Source: Nitrososphaerales archaeon
GTDB taxonomy: Archaea; Thermoproteota; Nitrososphaeria; Nitrososphaerales; Gagatemarchaeaceae
Length of the DNA stretch: 5,227 nt
Direction: 5' to 3'
NCBI GenBank assembly: GCA_030039515.1
Contig: JASHVT010000168.1
Span: 1 to 5,227, forward strand
Each line of letters begins with the position of its first letter. The stretch's first letter is position 1. Shown in pieces: positions 1-5,028 of the stretch. Position numbers and translations under genes: made by a program. The notes beneath the pieces were generated by a model. That model worked only from the letters and a program-made list of their open reading frames with translations. It was not told where the DNA came from and searched no databases.

Positions 1-1
1 T

Positions 2-169
2 GTGAGTCGCTACCACGAACTTTACGACGGCGCGGGCCTCTCTGACCGCCTCCACCACCGGCTTGGTCTCCCAGCCGGAGTCCACGACCATGGACTCGTT
101 CGTCTTCTCGTCGGAGGCGAGGTAGACGAGGTTCGCCATCGGCCCCACAGGTATCTGTCTTACCAGCAA
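2..169 (-). CDS. MBL-fold metallo-hydrolase, N-terminal fragment (runs off left edge)
   Basis: Only 56 residues are present, beginning MLVRQIPVGPMANLVYLASD and ending at ...VVKFVVATH. This is the usual opening of a metallo-beta-lactamase-fold hydrolase (glyoxalase II-like group): a beta-strand pair, the VVDSG turn with its conserved Asp, a helix, then a strand leading to the first His of the HxHxDH metal-binding motif. The window ends exactly at that first His, so the rest of the metal site cannot be checked and the substrate is unknown. I chose the TTG at 169-167 because an internal ATG at 139 would cut off the conserved LVRQIxVGPM strand, and because GGAG lies about 7 nt upstream (178-175). 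A GTG at 187 is a longer alternative. The gene is divergent from the thioesterase and shares its upstream region. Confidence 0.8.
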   Translation of the reverse strand, partial: MLVRQIPVGPMANLVYLASDEKTNESMVVDSGWETKPVVEAVREARAVVKFVVATH

Positions 170-195
170 GGTCTCTCCGCAATGCACCTGATGTC

Positions 196-209
196 AACTT
201 TATCAAGTT
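196..209. promoter_or_regulatory. Shared divergent promoter element with 5-bp inverted repeat
   Basis: AACTTtatcAAGTT is a 5-bp perfect inverted repeat around an AT-rich centre, in the 59-bp gap between the TTG starts of the MBL-fold gene (-) and the thioesterase (+). Read on the plus strand, TTTATC lies about 27 nt before the TTG at 229, which is the spacing of an archaeal TATA box to a leaderless start. Read on the minus strand, GATAAA lies about 33 nt before the TTG at 169. One element could therefore serve both genes. The TATA assignment rests on spacing and composition only. Confidence 0.5.
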
Positions 210-228
210 CCGCGAGCCTCGGCCCGCG

Positions 229-717
229 TTGCCGAGAGCAGCTGGTAAGAGACCTTCCGAGTCAGCGATGTCCACTGCCAGGCTTATGATGCCGATGGAC
301 GCCAACGTCCTCGGAAACGTCTTCGGCGGTGCGATCATGAGGTACATGGACGAGATAGCGGCCGTGGTCGCTTGGAGGCACGCCGGCAGCAACTGCGTCA
401 CCGCTTCTATCGACAGGATGAACTTCTACGCGCCCGTATACGTCGGAAACGTGCTCATCCTAAGGGCCTCGGTCAACTACGTCGGGACCACGTCGATGGA
501 GATCGGTGTGCGGATAGAGGCTCACGACGCGAGGACGGGCAAGGAGACCCACACAGGGTCGTGTTACCTGACATACGTCGCCTTGGATAAGAGCGGCAGG
601 CCGACGCCAATCCCGAAGCTCATACTCACCACCCAGGACGAGAAGAAGCGGTTCAACGACGCGCTGGCCCGAAGGAAGCTAAGAGAAGCCGAGTTGGCCG
701 TCCTGCGCGCAGATTGA
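229..717 (+). CDS. Acyl-CoA thioesterase, hotdog fold (YciA/ACOT-type)
   Basis: This 162-residue protein probably hydrolyses acyl-CoA thioesters to free acid and CoA in the cytoplasm; the acyl chain preference cannot be told. It has the family's opening KRPSES segment (residues 7-12), then MPMDANVLGNVFGG (21-34) and the long helix MRYMDEIAAVVAWRHAG. Asn26 in DAN and Asp41 in MDE match the catalytic Asn/Asp pair of this family. The following strands (ASIDRMNFYAPVYVGNVL, YVGTTSMEIGVRIEA) complete one hotdog domain, and a charged C-terminal helix is visible. One domain in about 160 residues is the usual size, with oligomers expected. The TTG at 229 is preferred over the ATG at 268 because the ATG would remove the conserved PSES segment, and the TTG sits at leaderless distance from a TATA-like box. 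Confidence 0.9.
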   Translation: MPRAAGKRPSESAMSTARLMMPMDANVLGNVFGGAIMRYMDEIAAVVAWRHAGSNCVTASIDRMNFYAPVYVGNVLILRASVNYVGTTSMEIGVRIEAHDARTGKETHTGSCYLTYVALDKSGRPTPIPKLILTTQDEKKRFNDALARRKLREAELAVLRAD

Positions 718-727
718 ACGCCCCCCG

Positions 728-734
728 TTTTATC
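728..734 (+). terminator. Possible T-tract terminator or TATA-like element
   Basis: TTTTATC lies 11 nt after the thioesterase stop, following a run of six C. A short T-run just after a stop is typical of archaeal intrinsic termination. The same bases resemble the TTATC-type promoter cores elsewhere in this window and could instead belong to the next gene, although the spacing to its preferred GTG (793) is too long for a leaderless start. Only composition supports this. Confidence 0.25.
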
Positions 735-792
735 CCGCGCTCAACAAAACTTGAGCCCGCCTTTCTTAGTGCGCGCGCGACGACATCCACAC

Positions 793-1152
793 GTGGACGA
801 CTTCTCTAAGAGGTTCGGATTCGACAAGATGCGCAGCGGGAACGCCACAGTCTACAAGCTCAGGGAGCAGCTCGAGAAGTTCTCTTCCGCTCCCCTGAGG
901 GCTGACGCATGCGAGGAGATTGCGAAGAGCTTCTTTCAGCTCGAGCAATATGGGGATGCGGCTAACTGGTACGAGGCCGCGGGGAGGCTCCTCCTTACTG
1001 GGTCTACCCCTGCGCCGACCATGAAGGCATTGTTGGCGATCGAGCCCTACGAGAGGGCTCTGGAGTGCTACGAGCTGAGCAAAGACGACGACGGATTCAC
1101 AGAGTGCTCGGTGTTCCTCCGGGAGCTCAGAAGGGCCTGCGCGTCAGCCTAG
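793..1152 (+). CDS. Small TPR-like helical protein of unknown function
   Basis: I do not recognise a named family. The 119-residue product (from the GTG at 793) is all-helical in appearance and has no signal peptide or membrane segment. A TPR-type pattern is visible at about residues 43-68: IAKSFFQLEQYGDAANWYEA, with small and aromatic residues at the spacing of a helix-turn-helix repeat. A second related helix pair lies at about 79-114 (LLAIEPYERALECYELSKDD, then ECSVFLRELRRAC). Such folds usually bind proteins, so an adaptor role is possible but unproven. Start choice is uncertain: TTG 751, GTG 769 and GTG 793 are in frame. I prefer 793 because the upstream extension is Arg/His/Pro-rich and unlike the rest, and a T-rich stretch (761-768) lies about 27 nt before it. 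The stop overlaps that of the opposing zinc-ribbon gene. Confidence 0.75.
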   Translation: MDDFSKRFGFDKMRSGNATVYKLREQLEKFSSAPLRADACEEIAKSFFQLEQYGDAANWYEAAGRLLLTGSTPAPTMKALLAIEPYERALECYELSKDDDGFTECSVFLRELRRACASA

Positions 1153-1310
1153 GCGCCCCCTCGACGCCTGCCTTCCTCCTCCTTCGCGGTCCGCCTGTTC
1201 GTCGTCTTCAGGTTGCACTCTTCGCAGACAGGTTCGTCCCTCGGCCCGACCTTGAAGACGTGAAGCACGACCTCGAGCTCGGTGTCGCAGAAATAGCACT
1301 TCGGCTTCAT
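1149..1310 (-). CDS. Small zinc-ribbon protein (CxxC...CxxC), 53 residues
   Basis: The product begins MKPKCYFCDTELEVVLHVFK. It has two CxxC knuckles, Cys5/Cys8 and Cys29/Cys32, separated by about 20 residues including two beta-like strands, the layout of a treble-clef or zinc-ribbon binding one Zn2+. The tail (residues 39-53) is rich in Arg, Lys and Glu and probably disordered or nucleic-acid contacting. No specific family is recognised; archaea have many such micro-proteins. Its ATG overlaps the TGA of the upstream nuclease gene in the sequence ATGA, so the two are expected to be co-transcribed and translationally coupled. That overlap also fixes the start: a longer open frame up to 1544 is only the shadow of the nuclease. 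A role with the nuclease in DNA or RNA transactions is inference from coupling alone. Confidence 0.8.
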   Translation of the reverse strand: MKPKCYFCDTELEVVLHVFKVGPRDEPVCEECNLKTTNRRTAKEEEGRRRGGA

Positions 1311-1567
1311 TCCTTGGGCCTCCTCGCGACATGGATCCTGTGCCTCGTGACTTCTCCCCTGGCGCGAAAGTACCAGACCTCCGCGTCTGCGTTCGAGTTC
1401 TTCCCCCACCTGGCCAGCTCTTCTAGCTCGGCTTTCGAGGCCTGCGCCCTCCCGCTCTTCACCTGTATCAGAAGCACCTTCCCGTCCTTGGCTGCGAAGA
1501 CGTCCACCGCCCCGTGAGACGCGGCGCTCCGGGACACCATCCATCCCTGCCTCCTCAGCATCTCCAT
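1307..1567 (-). CDS. hjc: Hjc-like PD-(D/E)XK nuclease, 5' end apparently frameshifted
   Basis: The in-frame ATG at 1567 gives 86 residues. SAASHGAVDVFAAKDGKVLL followed by IQVKSGRA is the core of the archaeal Holliday-junction resolvase (Hjc) / PD-(D/E)XK fold: Asp22, then Gln35-Val-Lys37 in the (E/Q)xK position. A C-terminal strand (AEVWYFRARG) follows. However, homology clearly continues upstream of this ATG in the same frame: NYVSGRAREYRT is encoded at 1603-1568. It corresponds to helix 1, whose Glu (1579-1577) matches the family's N-terminal catalytic Glu. No ATG, GTG or TTG occurs between the in-frame TAG (1651-1649) and 1567. A +1 shift at the TAA (1604-1602) would join the GTG frame at 1625 and give MELRSKSNYVSGRAREYR..., about 105 residues, near the family size. 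The gene is coupled by ATGA to the zinc-ribbon gene. The nuclease fold is fairly sure; intactness is not. Hjc versus an Mrr-like nuclease is not settled. Confidence 0.75.
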   Translation of the reverse strand: MEMLRRQGWMVSRSAASHGAVDVFAAKDGKVLLIQVKSGRAQASKAELEELARWGKNSNADAEVWYFRARGEVTRHRIHVARRPKE

Positions 1568-1601
1568 CGTCCTGTACTCGCGGGCGCGACCTGAGACGTA
1601 G

Positions 1602-1661
1602 TTATGATTTGGAACGGAGCTCCACCCCGAAGCTTCCGGCGGCGAATTCTATCCCTGCCAT
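1602..1661 (-). other. Upstream reading frame that fits as the displaced 5' end of the nuclease gene
   Basis: From the ATG at 1661 an open frame of 19 codons runs to TAA at 1604-1602: MAGIEFAAGSFGVELRSKS. The TAA overlaps the AAC at which the conserved nuclease N-terminus begins in the +1 frame. A GTG in this frame (1625-1623) would start MELRSKS, and a weak TATA-like ATAGAATT (1652-1645) lies about 24 nt before it. I read this as the true 5' end of the nuclease gene separated by one extra base, but a short independent upstream ORF cannot be excluded. Confidence 0.5.
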
Positions 1662-1684
1662 CCGATGCGAAGGGCAGGACTTCG

Positions 1685-1702
1685 CAACTTGATAAACTAT
1701 AA
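1685..1702 (-). promoter_or_regulatory. TATA-like promoter upstream of the nuclease / zinc-ribbon pair
   Basis: On the minus strand this reads TTATAGTTTATCAAGTTG, an AT-rich island in GC-rich sequence between the transporter stop (1753) and the nuclease region. It lies about 33-37 nt before the ATG at 1661. Its 11-mer TTTATCAAGTT is identical to plus-strand 199-209, the MBL/thioesterase promoter. No plus-strand gene starts just downstream, so minus-strand use is more likely. The rest of 1568-1752 shows no other gene. Confidence 0.45.
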
Positions 1703-1752
1703 CGGCTCCCTGGCAGGGCGTCTGGGCGGTCGGACCGCGAGCCTCCGATTCG

Positions 1753-2676
1753 TCAGAGCGCGGGCGGACCCTCGGGGGGACCACTGGGACCTTCGGCTCT
1801 CGAGACCATAACTATCGAGCCGAGGATGAGTAGCGCCCCGGCCCATGCGAAGCCGCTAAGGGACTCCCCTAGGAAGACAGCGGAGATCGCAAGCGCCACC
1901 ACGATCTCGAGCGTCAGCACTATCGCTGAGGTGCTCGCCGTCAGATGCTTCAGCCCCTGCTGATACAGGATGTACGGGATCGCGGTGTTGAAGACCGCCG
2001 TGTAGGCAATCGCGAAGACGGGGACAGCCCCCATGGGCACGCCTCCCCCTGTGATGAGCGCCACCGGGAAGACGAAGACCGCCGTGACCGCTACCACGCA
2101 GACAGCCAGGGAGAACGGGTCCCAGGATTGCTCGTTTGTCTCCTTCTTGGCGTACACGATGTATCCTCCCCAGGCGACGGCCGCGACCAGGTAGAGCACG
2201 TCCCCGAGCAGCTGCCCTGCTTCGAGGCCCTGCAGACTGCCGTTCGTGGTCACCAGCAGGGTGCCGACCACAGCGAGCGCGACTCCCGCTCCCTTCACCC
2301 CGCTTATCCTCTCACCTAGGAAGAGAGCGCCGCCCGCCGCAGCCATCACAACCGAGAGGTTCACCAAGAGGGCGGCGACGGAGGCACTGGTGTACTTCTG
2401 GCCTACGAACTGGCAGAGGAACGCGAGGGCGTTCGCGAAGCCTATGGCCCACACGGCCTTCTTTCGGAGGAGGGGCATGAGGCTCCTCCTCAGGAGCAGA
2501 GCAGCGGCGAGCATGATCGGTGCAGCGAGCGCGAGCCTGAGGAAGAGGAACGCGACCGGGTTCAACCCGCTCTGGAGTCCGAGGGTGATCACAGGAAACG
2601 ACGTGCCCCAGAGCGCTGCCGAGGCCGCCGTCTGTGCGATCGCCGCGCCCGTACCCCTGTCCAAGCTACGTCTCAC
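1753..2676 (-). CDS. EamA-family drug/metabolite (DMT) transporter
   Basis: This 307-residue integral membrane protein has about ten hydrophobic helices in two EamA repeats, roughly residues 13-140 and 157-293. The first helix carries the typical AALWGTSFPVI signature, and each repeat ends near the family's GE motif: FLGERISG in the first and FLGESLSG in the second. Amphipathic breaks (LLRRSLMPLLRKK, YAKKETNEQSWDP) mark cytoplasmic loops. Length is normal for the DMT superfamily, whose members export or exchange amino acids, nucleotides, sugars or drugs; the substrate cannot be read from the sequence. A Pro/Gly-rich tail (SGPPEGPPAL) follows the last helix. The start is GTG at 2676-2674: an in-frame TGA lies only a few codons upstream, and the TATA-like element at 2704-2714 sits at near-leaderless distance. 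It is divergent from the translin gene. Confidence 0.92.
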   Translation of the reverse strand: MRRSLDRGTGAAIAQTAASAALWGTSFPVITLGLQSGLNPVAFLFLRLALAAPIMLAAALLLRRSLMPLLRKKAVWAIGFANALAFLCQFVGQKYTSASVAALLVNLSVVMAAAGGALFLGERISGVKGAGVALAVVGTLLVTTNGSLQGLEAGQLLGDVLYLVAAVAWGGYIVYAKKETNEQSWDPFSLAVCVVAVTAVFVFPVALITGGGVPMGAVPVFAIAYTAVFNTAIPYILYQQGLKHLTASTSAIVLTLEIVVALAISAVFLGESLSGFAWAGALLILGSIVMVSRAEGPSGPPEGPPAL

Positions 2677-2703
2677 GTCCGCAGAGCATCAGGACGCCAC
2701 GGG

Positions 2704-2714
2704 TAAACTTATCA
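2704..2714. promoter_or_regulatory. Shared divergent promoter, transporter / translin genes
   Basis: TAAACTTATCA is the only AT-rich stretch in the 67-bp gap between the GTG of the transporter (2676, -) and the TTG of the translin-family gene (2744, +). It reads TGATAAGTTTA on the minus strand. The centre is about 33 nt from the minus start and 35 nt from the plus start, so both mRNAs would have leaders of only a few bases. No clear Shine-Dalgarno sequence is seen before either start. Confidence 0.5.
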
Positions 2715-2743
2715 CGCATCGCTGCGGGCCCAGCGGCACCGGG

Positions 2744-3385
2744 TTGGAAGAGATCAAACTATCGGTCAAGAAGGTGGAGGCGCACCTCTCCGGCCAACTT
2801 GAGCTGCGAGAGAGGGTCCTGAAGGACAGCAGAGACGTGATCTCGGCATGCTCGAAGGCCATAATCGGAGTGCATACCCGGAGGATGAAGGAGGCGGAGA
2901 GGGAACTGGCTATCGCCAAGACCCTTCTCCAGAAGCTGAAGGCCGGAGCGGACGGCTCTGTATCTAGGTACCTTGTGTCGCCTGAGACGGAGTTTGTGGA
3001 GGCGTCGGCTGTGATCGCCCTGGCCAAAGGAAGGCGTATACCCTCACTCGACAGCCTGAAGACCTCCCCCGAGGCGTACCTCCTCGGACTCCTCGACACT
3101 GTCGGAGAACTGAAGCGGCTGGTCCTCGACTCCATCATGAGAAGGGACACGTTCGAGGCGAAGCGCTACTTCGAGACCATGGAGGGCATCTACGCTACTT
3201 GCTCGCCCCTTGCGGTCTTCGACCACGTCGCGAACGGCGCGAGGCGAAAGATAGACGTCGCCAGGATGCTCGCCGAGGACACGCGCGGCCTCATCGCAGA
3301 GGAGACGAGGCGCGAAGAAGTCAGCAGGTCGATGGCAAGGCTAGAGAGGAAGCTCGGAAGCGCGTCTAGTAAGCGGACAGGATAG
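2744..3385 (+). CDS. Translin/Trax-family protein (archaeal COG2178 type)
   Basis: This 213-residue all-helical protein matches the archaeal translin family in order and length. It has a helix with RERVLKDSRDVISACSKAII (22-41), a following VHTRRMKEAERELAIAK helix, the ETEFVEASAVIAL segment (81-93), the hallmark PEAYLLGLLDTVGELKR (109-125), SIMRRD (130-135), and RRKIDVARMLAEDTRG near the C-terminus. Glu83 and Glu86 (EFVE) correspond to the paired acidic residues of the Trax RNase site, and Asp135 could supply the third, so an RNA-binding or RNase role in an oligomeric shell is plausible. The start is taken as TTG 2744 (MEEIKLSVKK); the open frame continues further left, but that part only mirrors the opposite transporter. 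GTG 2774 is a shorter alternative. The 3' end overlaps ribL by 20 bp, tail to tail. Confidence 0.85.
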   Translation: MEEIKLSVKKVEAHLSGQLELRERVLKDSRDVISACSKAIIGVHTRRMKEAERELAIAKTLLQKLKAGADGSVSRYLVSPETEFVEASAVIALAKGRRIPSLDSLKTSPEAYLLGLLDTVGELKRLVLDSIMRRDTFEAKRYFETMEGIYATCSPLAVFDHVANGARRKIDVARMLAEDTRGLIAEETRREEVSRSMARLERKLGSASSKRTG

Positions 3386-3971
3386 TGCTGGTCTTCAGGC
3401 CCGGTTCAGGAGAGTCGAGCCTCACCACCTTCAGGCGGATGCCTCTCTCTTTCGCCTCCTTCAAGATGTCCGTTTCGGCATGGTATTGGTCGTATCCGAG
3501 CGCCACGATGTCTGGCTTCACCTTCTCCAATGTCTCGTAGATGTCCTTCTCTGACCCGACAATCGCCACGTCCACCTGTCTCAGAGATGAGAGGAGCTTG
3601 GCCCTCTCGTCCTGCGTGGAGACGGGCTCCCTCTTCTTCCTTTTTCTTATCGTGTCGTCGGTCGCCACTGCAACGACGAGCACCTCGCCGAGGCTCCTCG
3701 CCTTCTCGATGGTATAGAGGTGTCCGCTGTGTATCACCTCGAAGCCGCCGCCGATGAAGACGACCCTGATCGACTCGCGCCCGGACGGAGTCAGTTTGTA
3801 GGCGCCGCCCGCTGACCTGAGCTGACCAGACCTCGCCAGCTTGGCGAGCTTCGACTCGGTCTCACCCTCGCCTGAACCGAGGCGGTGCGCCACTGAGCCC
3901 GGCGTGGCGGTGCCGCCAGCAAGGTTGATGGAGAACACGGCGCTAAGGGCACGCCTGTCCTCTCTGGTCAC
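3366..3971 (-). CDS. ribL: RibL-type FAD synthase with N-terminal winged-helix-like domain
   Basis: The 201-residue product has two parts. Residues 70-201 are a nucleotidyltransferase of the archaeal RibL type, which transfers AMP to FMN to make FAD. Visible features are the strand RVVFIGGGFEVIHSGH with the HxGH motif (81-84), the KKREPV segment (112-117), PDIVALGYDQ (153-162) and the late KTSTI (193-197) in the place of the ISSTxI-type signature. Residues 1-69 look like a winged helix-turn-helix: three helices with an ETESKLAKLARSGQLRS recognition-like helix, a GGAYKL hairpin and LTPSGRESI. Two oddities: the usual GxFD is GGFE, and there is no cysteine at all, although the characterised Methanocaldococcus enzyme is thiol-dependent. 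The GTG start overlaps the dphB stop (GTGA), indicating a coupled operon. A related cytidylyltransferase activity cannot be ruled out. Confidence 0.85.
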   Translation of the reverse strand: MTREDRRALSAVFSINLAGGTATPGSVAHRLGSGEGETESKLAKLARSGQLRSAGGAYKLTPSGRESIRVVFIGGGFEVIHSGHLYTIEKARSLGEVLVVAVATDDTIRKRKKREPVSTQDERAKLLSSLRQVDVAIVGSEKDIYETLEKVKPDIVALGYDQYHAETDILKEAKERGIRLKVVRLDSPEPGLKTSTILSAY

Positions 3972-5008
3972 CAGTCTATCTTCACCAGGCCCGCGAAGGA
4001 CAGCGAGTCAAGCAACCCCTCGGCATAGCCGACGCTGAGCATCGCCATCTCGTCTTCTCCATCAGCAAGAAACCTCTCGGCGTCCTTCGTGTAGAGCTCG
4101 ACGTTCTCCAGCACGCTGCCATACTGTGACTGAGTCTTCTCTCTGACTGACCCGAGCGCCTTCCTGGTCTTGGCAACGTACCTCGGTACTAGCGTCTGGG
4201 CCGTCCTGACCACGGCGTCAGAGTTTCCCCTGACGTCGGACTGCTTGACTGCGAATATCGCCGCGACGGCATCGAGCTCGGTGAAGTGCAGCTTCCCAGG
4301 GATCACCACGCAGTGTGGCGCGGTCCCGAAGTCCCGCCTGGAGAGTTCCGCGATCCTCCCCGCCGCCAGCAGCGCGTCCTTCCTCCCTATCCTCGACAGG
4401 ACCAGCGCGAACGTGCCTTCGCTGACCACCCCTCTCTTGTAGCTGGCTTCGGCGAGCAGAAGACCCTGCATCGCGTCCGTCGGAGAGACTCCTTCTCCAG
4501 ACACAACGTCATATTCCAGAAGGAGCAGCGTGTGCGCGCCTTCCAGCAGGTTTTCGTGGAGTATGCGGTATGCCTGCGTCAGCTTCCCCACTGACTCCCG
4601 CGTTATGGTCACTGTCCTGGAGAACTTGTAGTAGTGCAGGCCCGACTCGCTCGCTGCAGCCGAAGCTATCGTGGCCGCGTGTATCACCCTCGTCTCGATG
4701 CTTCTCCTGATGGCCCTCGCCCTGAGTTCGTCGTGCGTCGTCGCGATCATTGGGTCGCCCAAGACCGCCAGAACCACGTTCTTCTTCTCTGCCTCCGAAA
4801 GGATTCTGCTGCCGTCCTCGACGAATGCCCTGTCTACGACCTCGAGCGCTCTCCCCGTCGCGCCCTGCAGCCTGCCGATCAGCTCAGGTTCGTGCGGCGC
4901 GGTATAGTACTCGAGGTAAGCAACGTCGGAACGTCTAATCTCGTCGAGCCCTTCCAGGCTCGTTCCGGTCGGCCCCAGACCGAGACCCACGAAGCTTAGC
5001 CTTGCCAC
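3968..5008 (-). CDS. dphB: Diphthine synthase DphB with C-terminal DUF357-like domain
   Basis: Residues 1 to about 262 are an archaeal diphthine synthase, the SAM-dependent methyltransferase that methylates the modified histidine of elongation factor 2 on the way to diphthamide. Visible family features are LSFVGLGLGPTGTSLEGLDE (4-23), YLEYYT, VLGDPMIATTHDELRARA (82-99) and RVIHAATIASAAASESGLHY (107-126) followed by YKFSRT. Catalytic proteins of this family are about 260 residues. Here about 83 more residues follow, a helical module with ENVELYTKDAERFLADGEDE and MAMLSVGYAEGLLDSL, which closely resembles DUF357 (PF04010). The start is GTG 5008-5006, directly before the MxRLSFVGLGL strand and about 24 nt from a TATA-like box, so a leaderless mRNA is likely. 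It is the first gene of a pair with ribL, overlapping it by 4 nt. Confidence 0.92.
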   Translation of the reverse strand: MARLSFVGLGLGPTGTSLEGLDEIRRSDVAYLEYYTAPHEPELIGRLQGATGRALEVVDRAFVEDGSRILSEAEKKNVVLAVLGDPMIATTHDELRARAIRRSIETRVIHAATIASAAASESGLHYYKFSRTVTITRESVGKLTQAYRILHENLLEGAHTLLLLEYDVVSGEGVSPTDAMQGLLLAEASYKRGVVSEGTFALVLSRIGRKDALLAAGRIAELSRRDFGTAPHCVVIPGKLHFTELDAVAAIFAVKQSDVRGNSDAVVRTAQTLVPRYVAKTRKALGSVREKTQSQYGSVLENVELYTKDAERFLADGEDEMAMLSVGYAEGLLDSLSFAGLVKIDW

Positions 5009-5028
5009 GAGTTGGCATCATTCGAAGT

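Noticed and set aside
2..289. 95-codon plus-strand open frame at the left edge
   Set aside because: It is antisense to the clear MBL-fold N-terminus and its product is low-complexity with no family features.
1065..1517. 150-codon plus-strand open frame
   Set aside because: It overlaps the TPR-like gene, the zinc-ribbon gene and the nuclease, and has no coherent protein features.
1311..1544. N-terminal extension of the zinc-ribbon frame up to 1544
   Set aside because: It lies inside the nuclease coding region in another frame, is Arg/Glu/Gly-rich, and the ATGA-coupled ATG at 1310 begins exactly at the folded part.
2050..2060. GTGATGAGC resembling a C-box of a C/D guide RNA
   Set aside because: It lies within the transporter gene, and no CTGA D-box at suitable spacing follows it.
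2246..2743. Leftward extension of the translin-family frame
   Set aside because: It is fully antisense to the transporter and precedes both the promoter gap and the family's normal N-terminus.
2689..3150. 153-codon minus-strand open frame opposite the translin gene
   Set aside because: It mirrors the strongly recognisable translin-family protein; its Ser/Arg-rich product is a shadow.
3640..3655. Pyrimidine-rich TTCCTTTTTCTTATC that looks like a terminator or TATA box
   Set aside because: It is the complement of the Lys/Arg-rich RKRKKRE coding segment of ribL, so codon content explains it.
4634..4999. Plus-strand open frames opposite dphB
   Set aside because: They are antisense to a well-conserved catalytic domain and have shadow-like composition.
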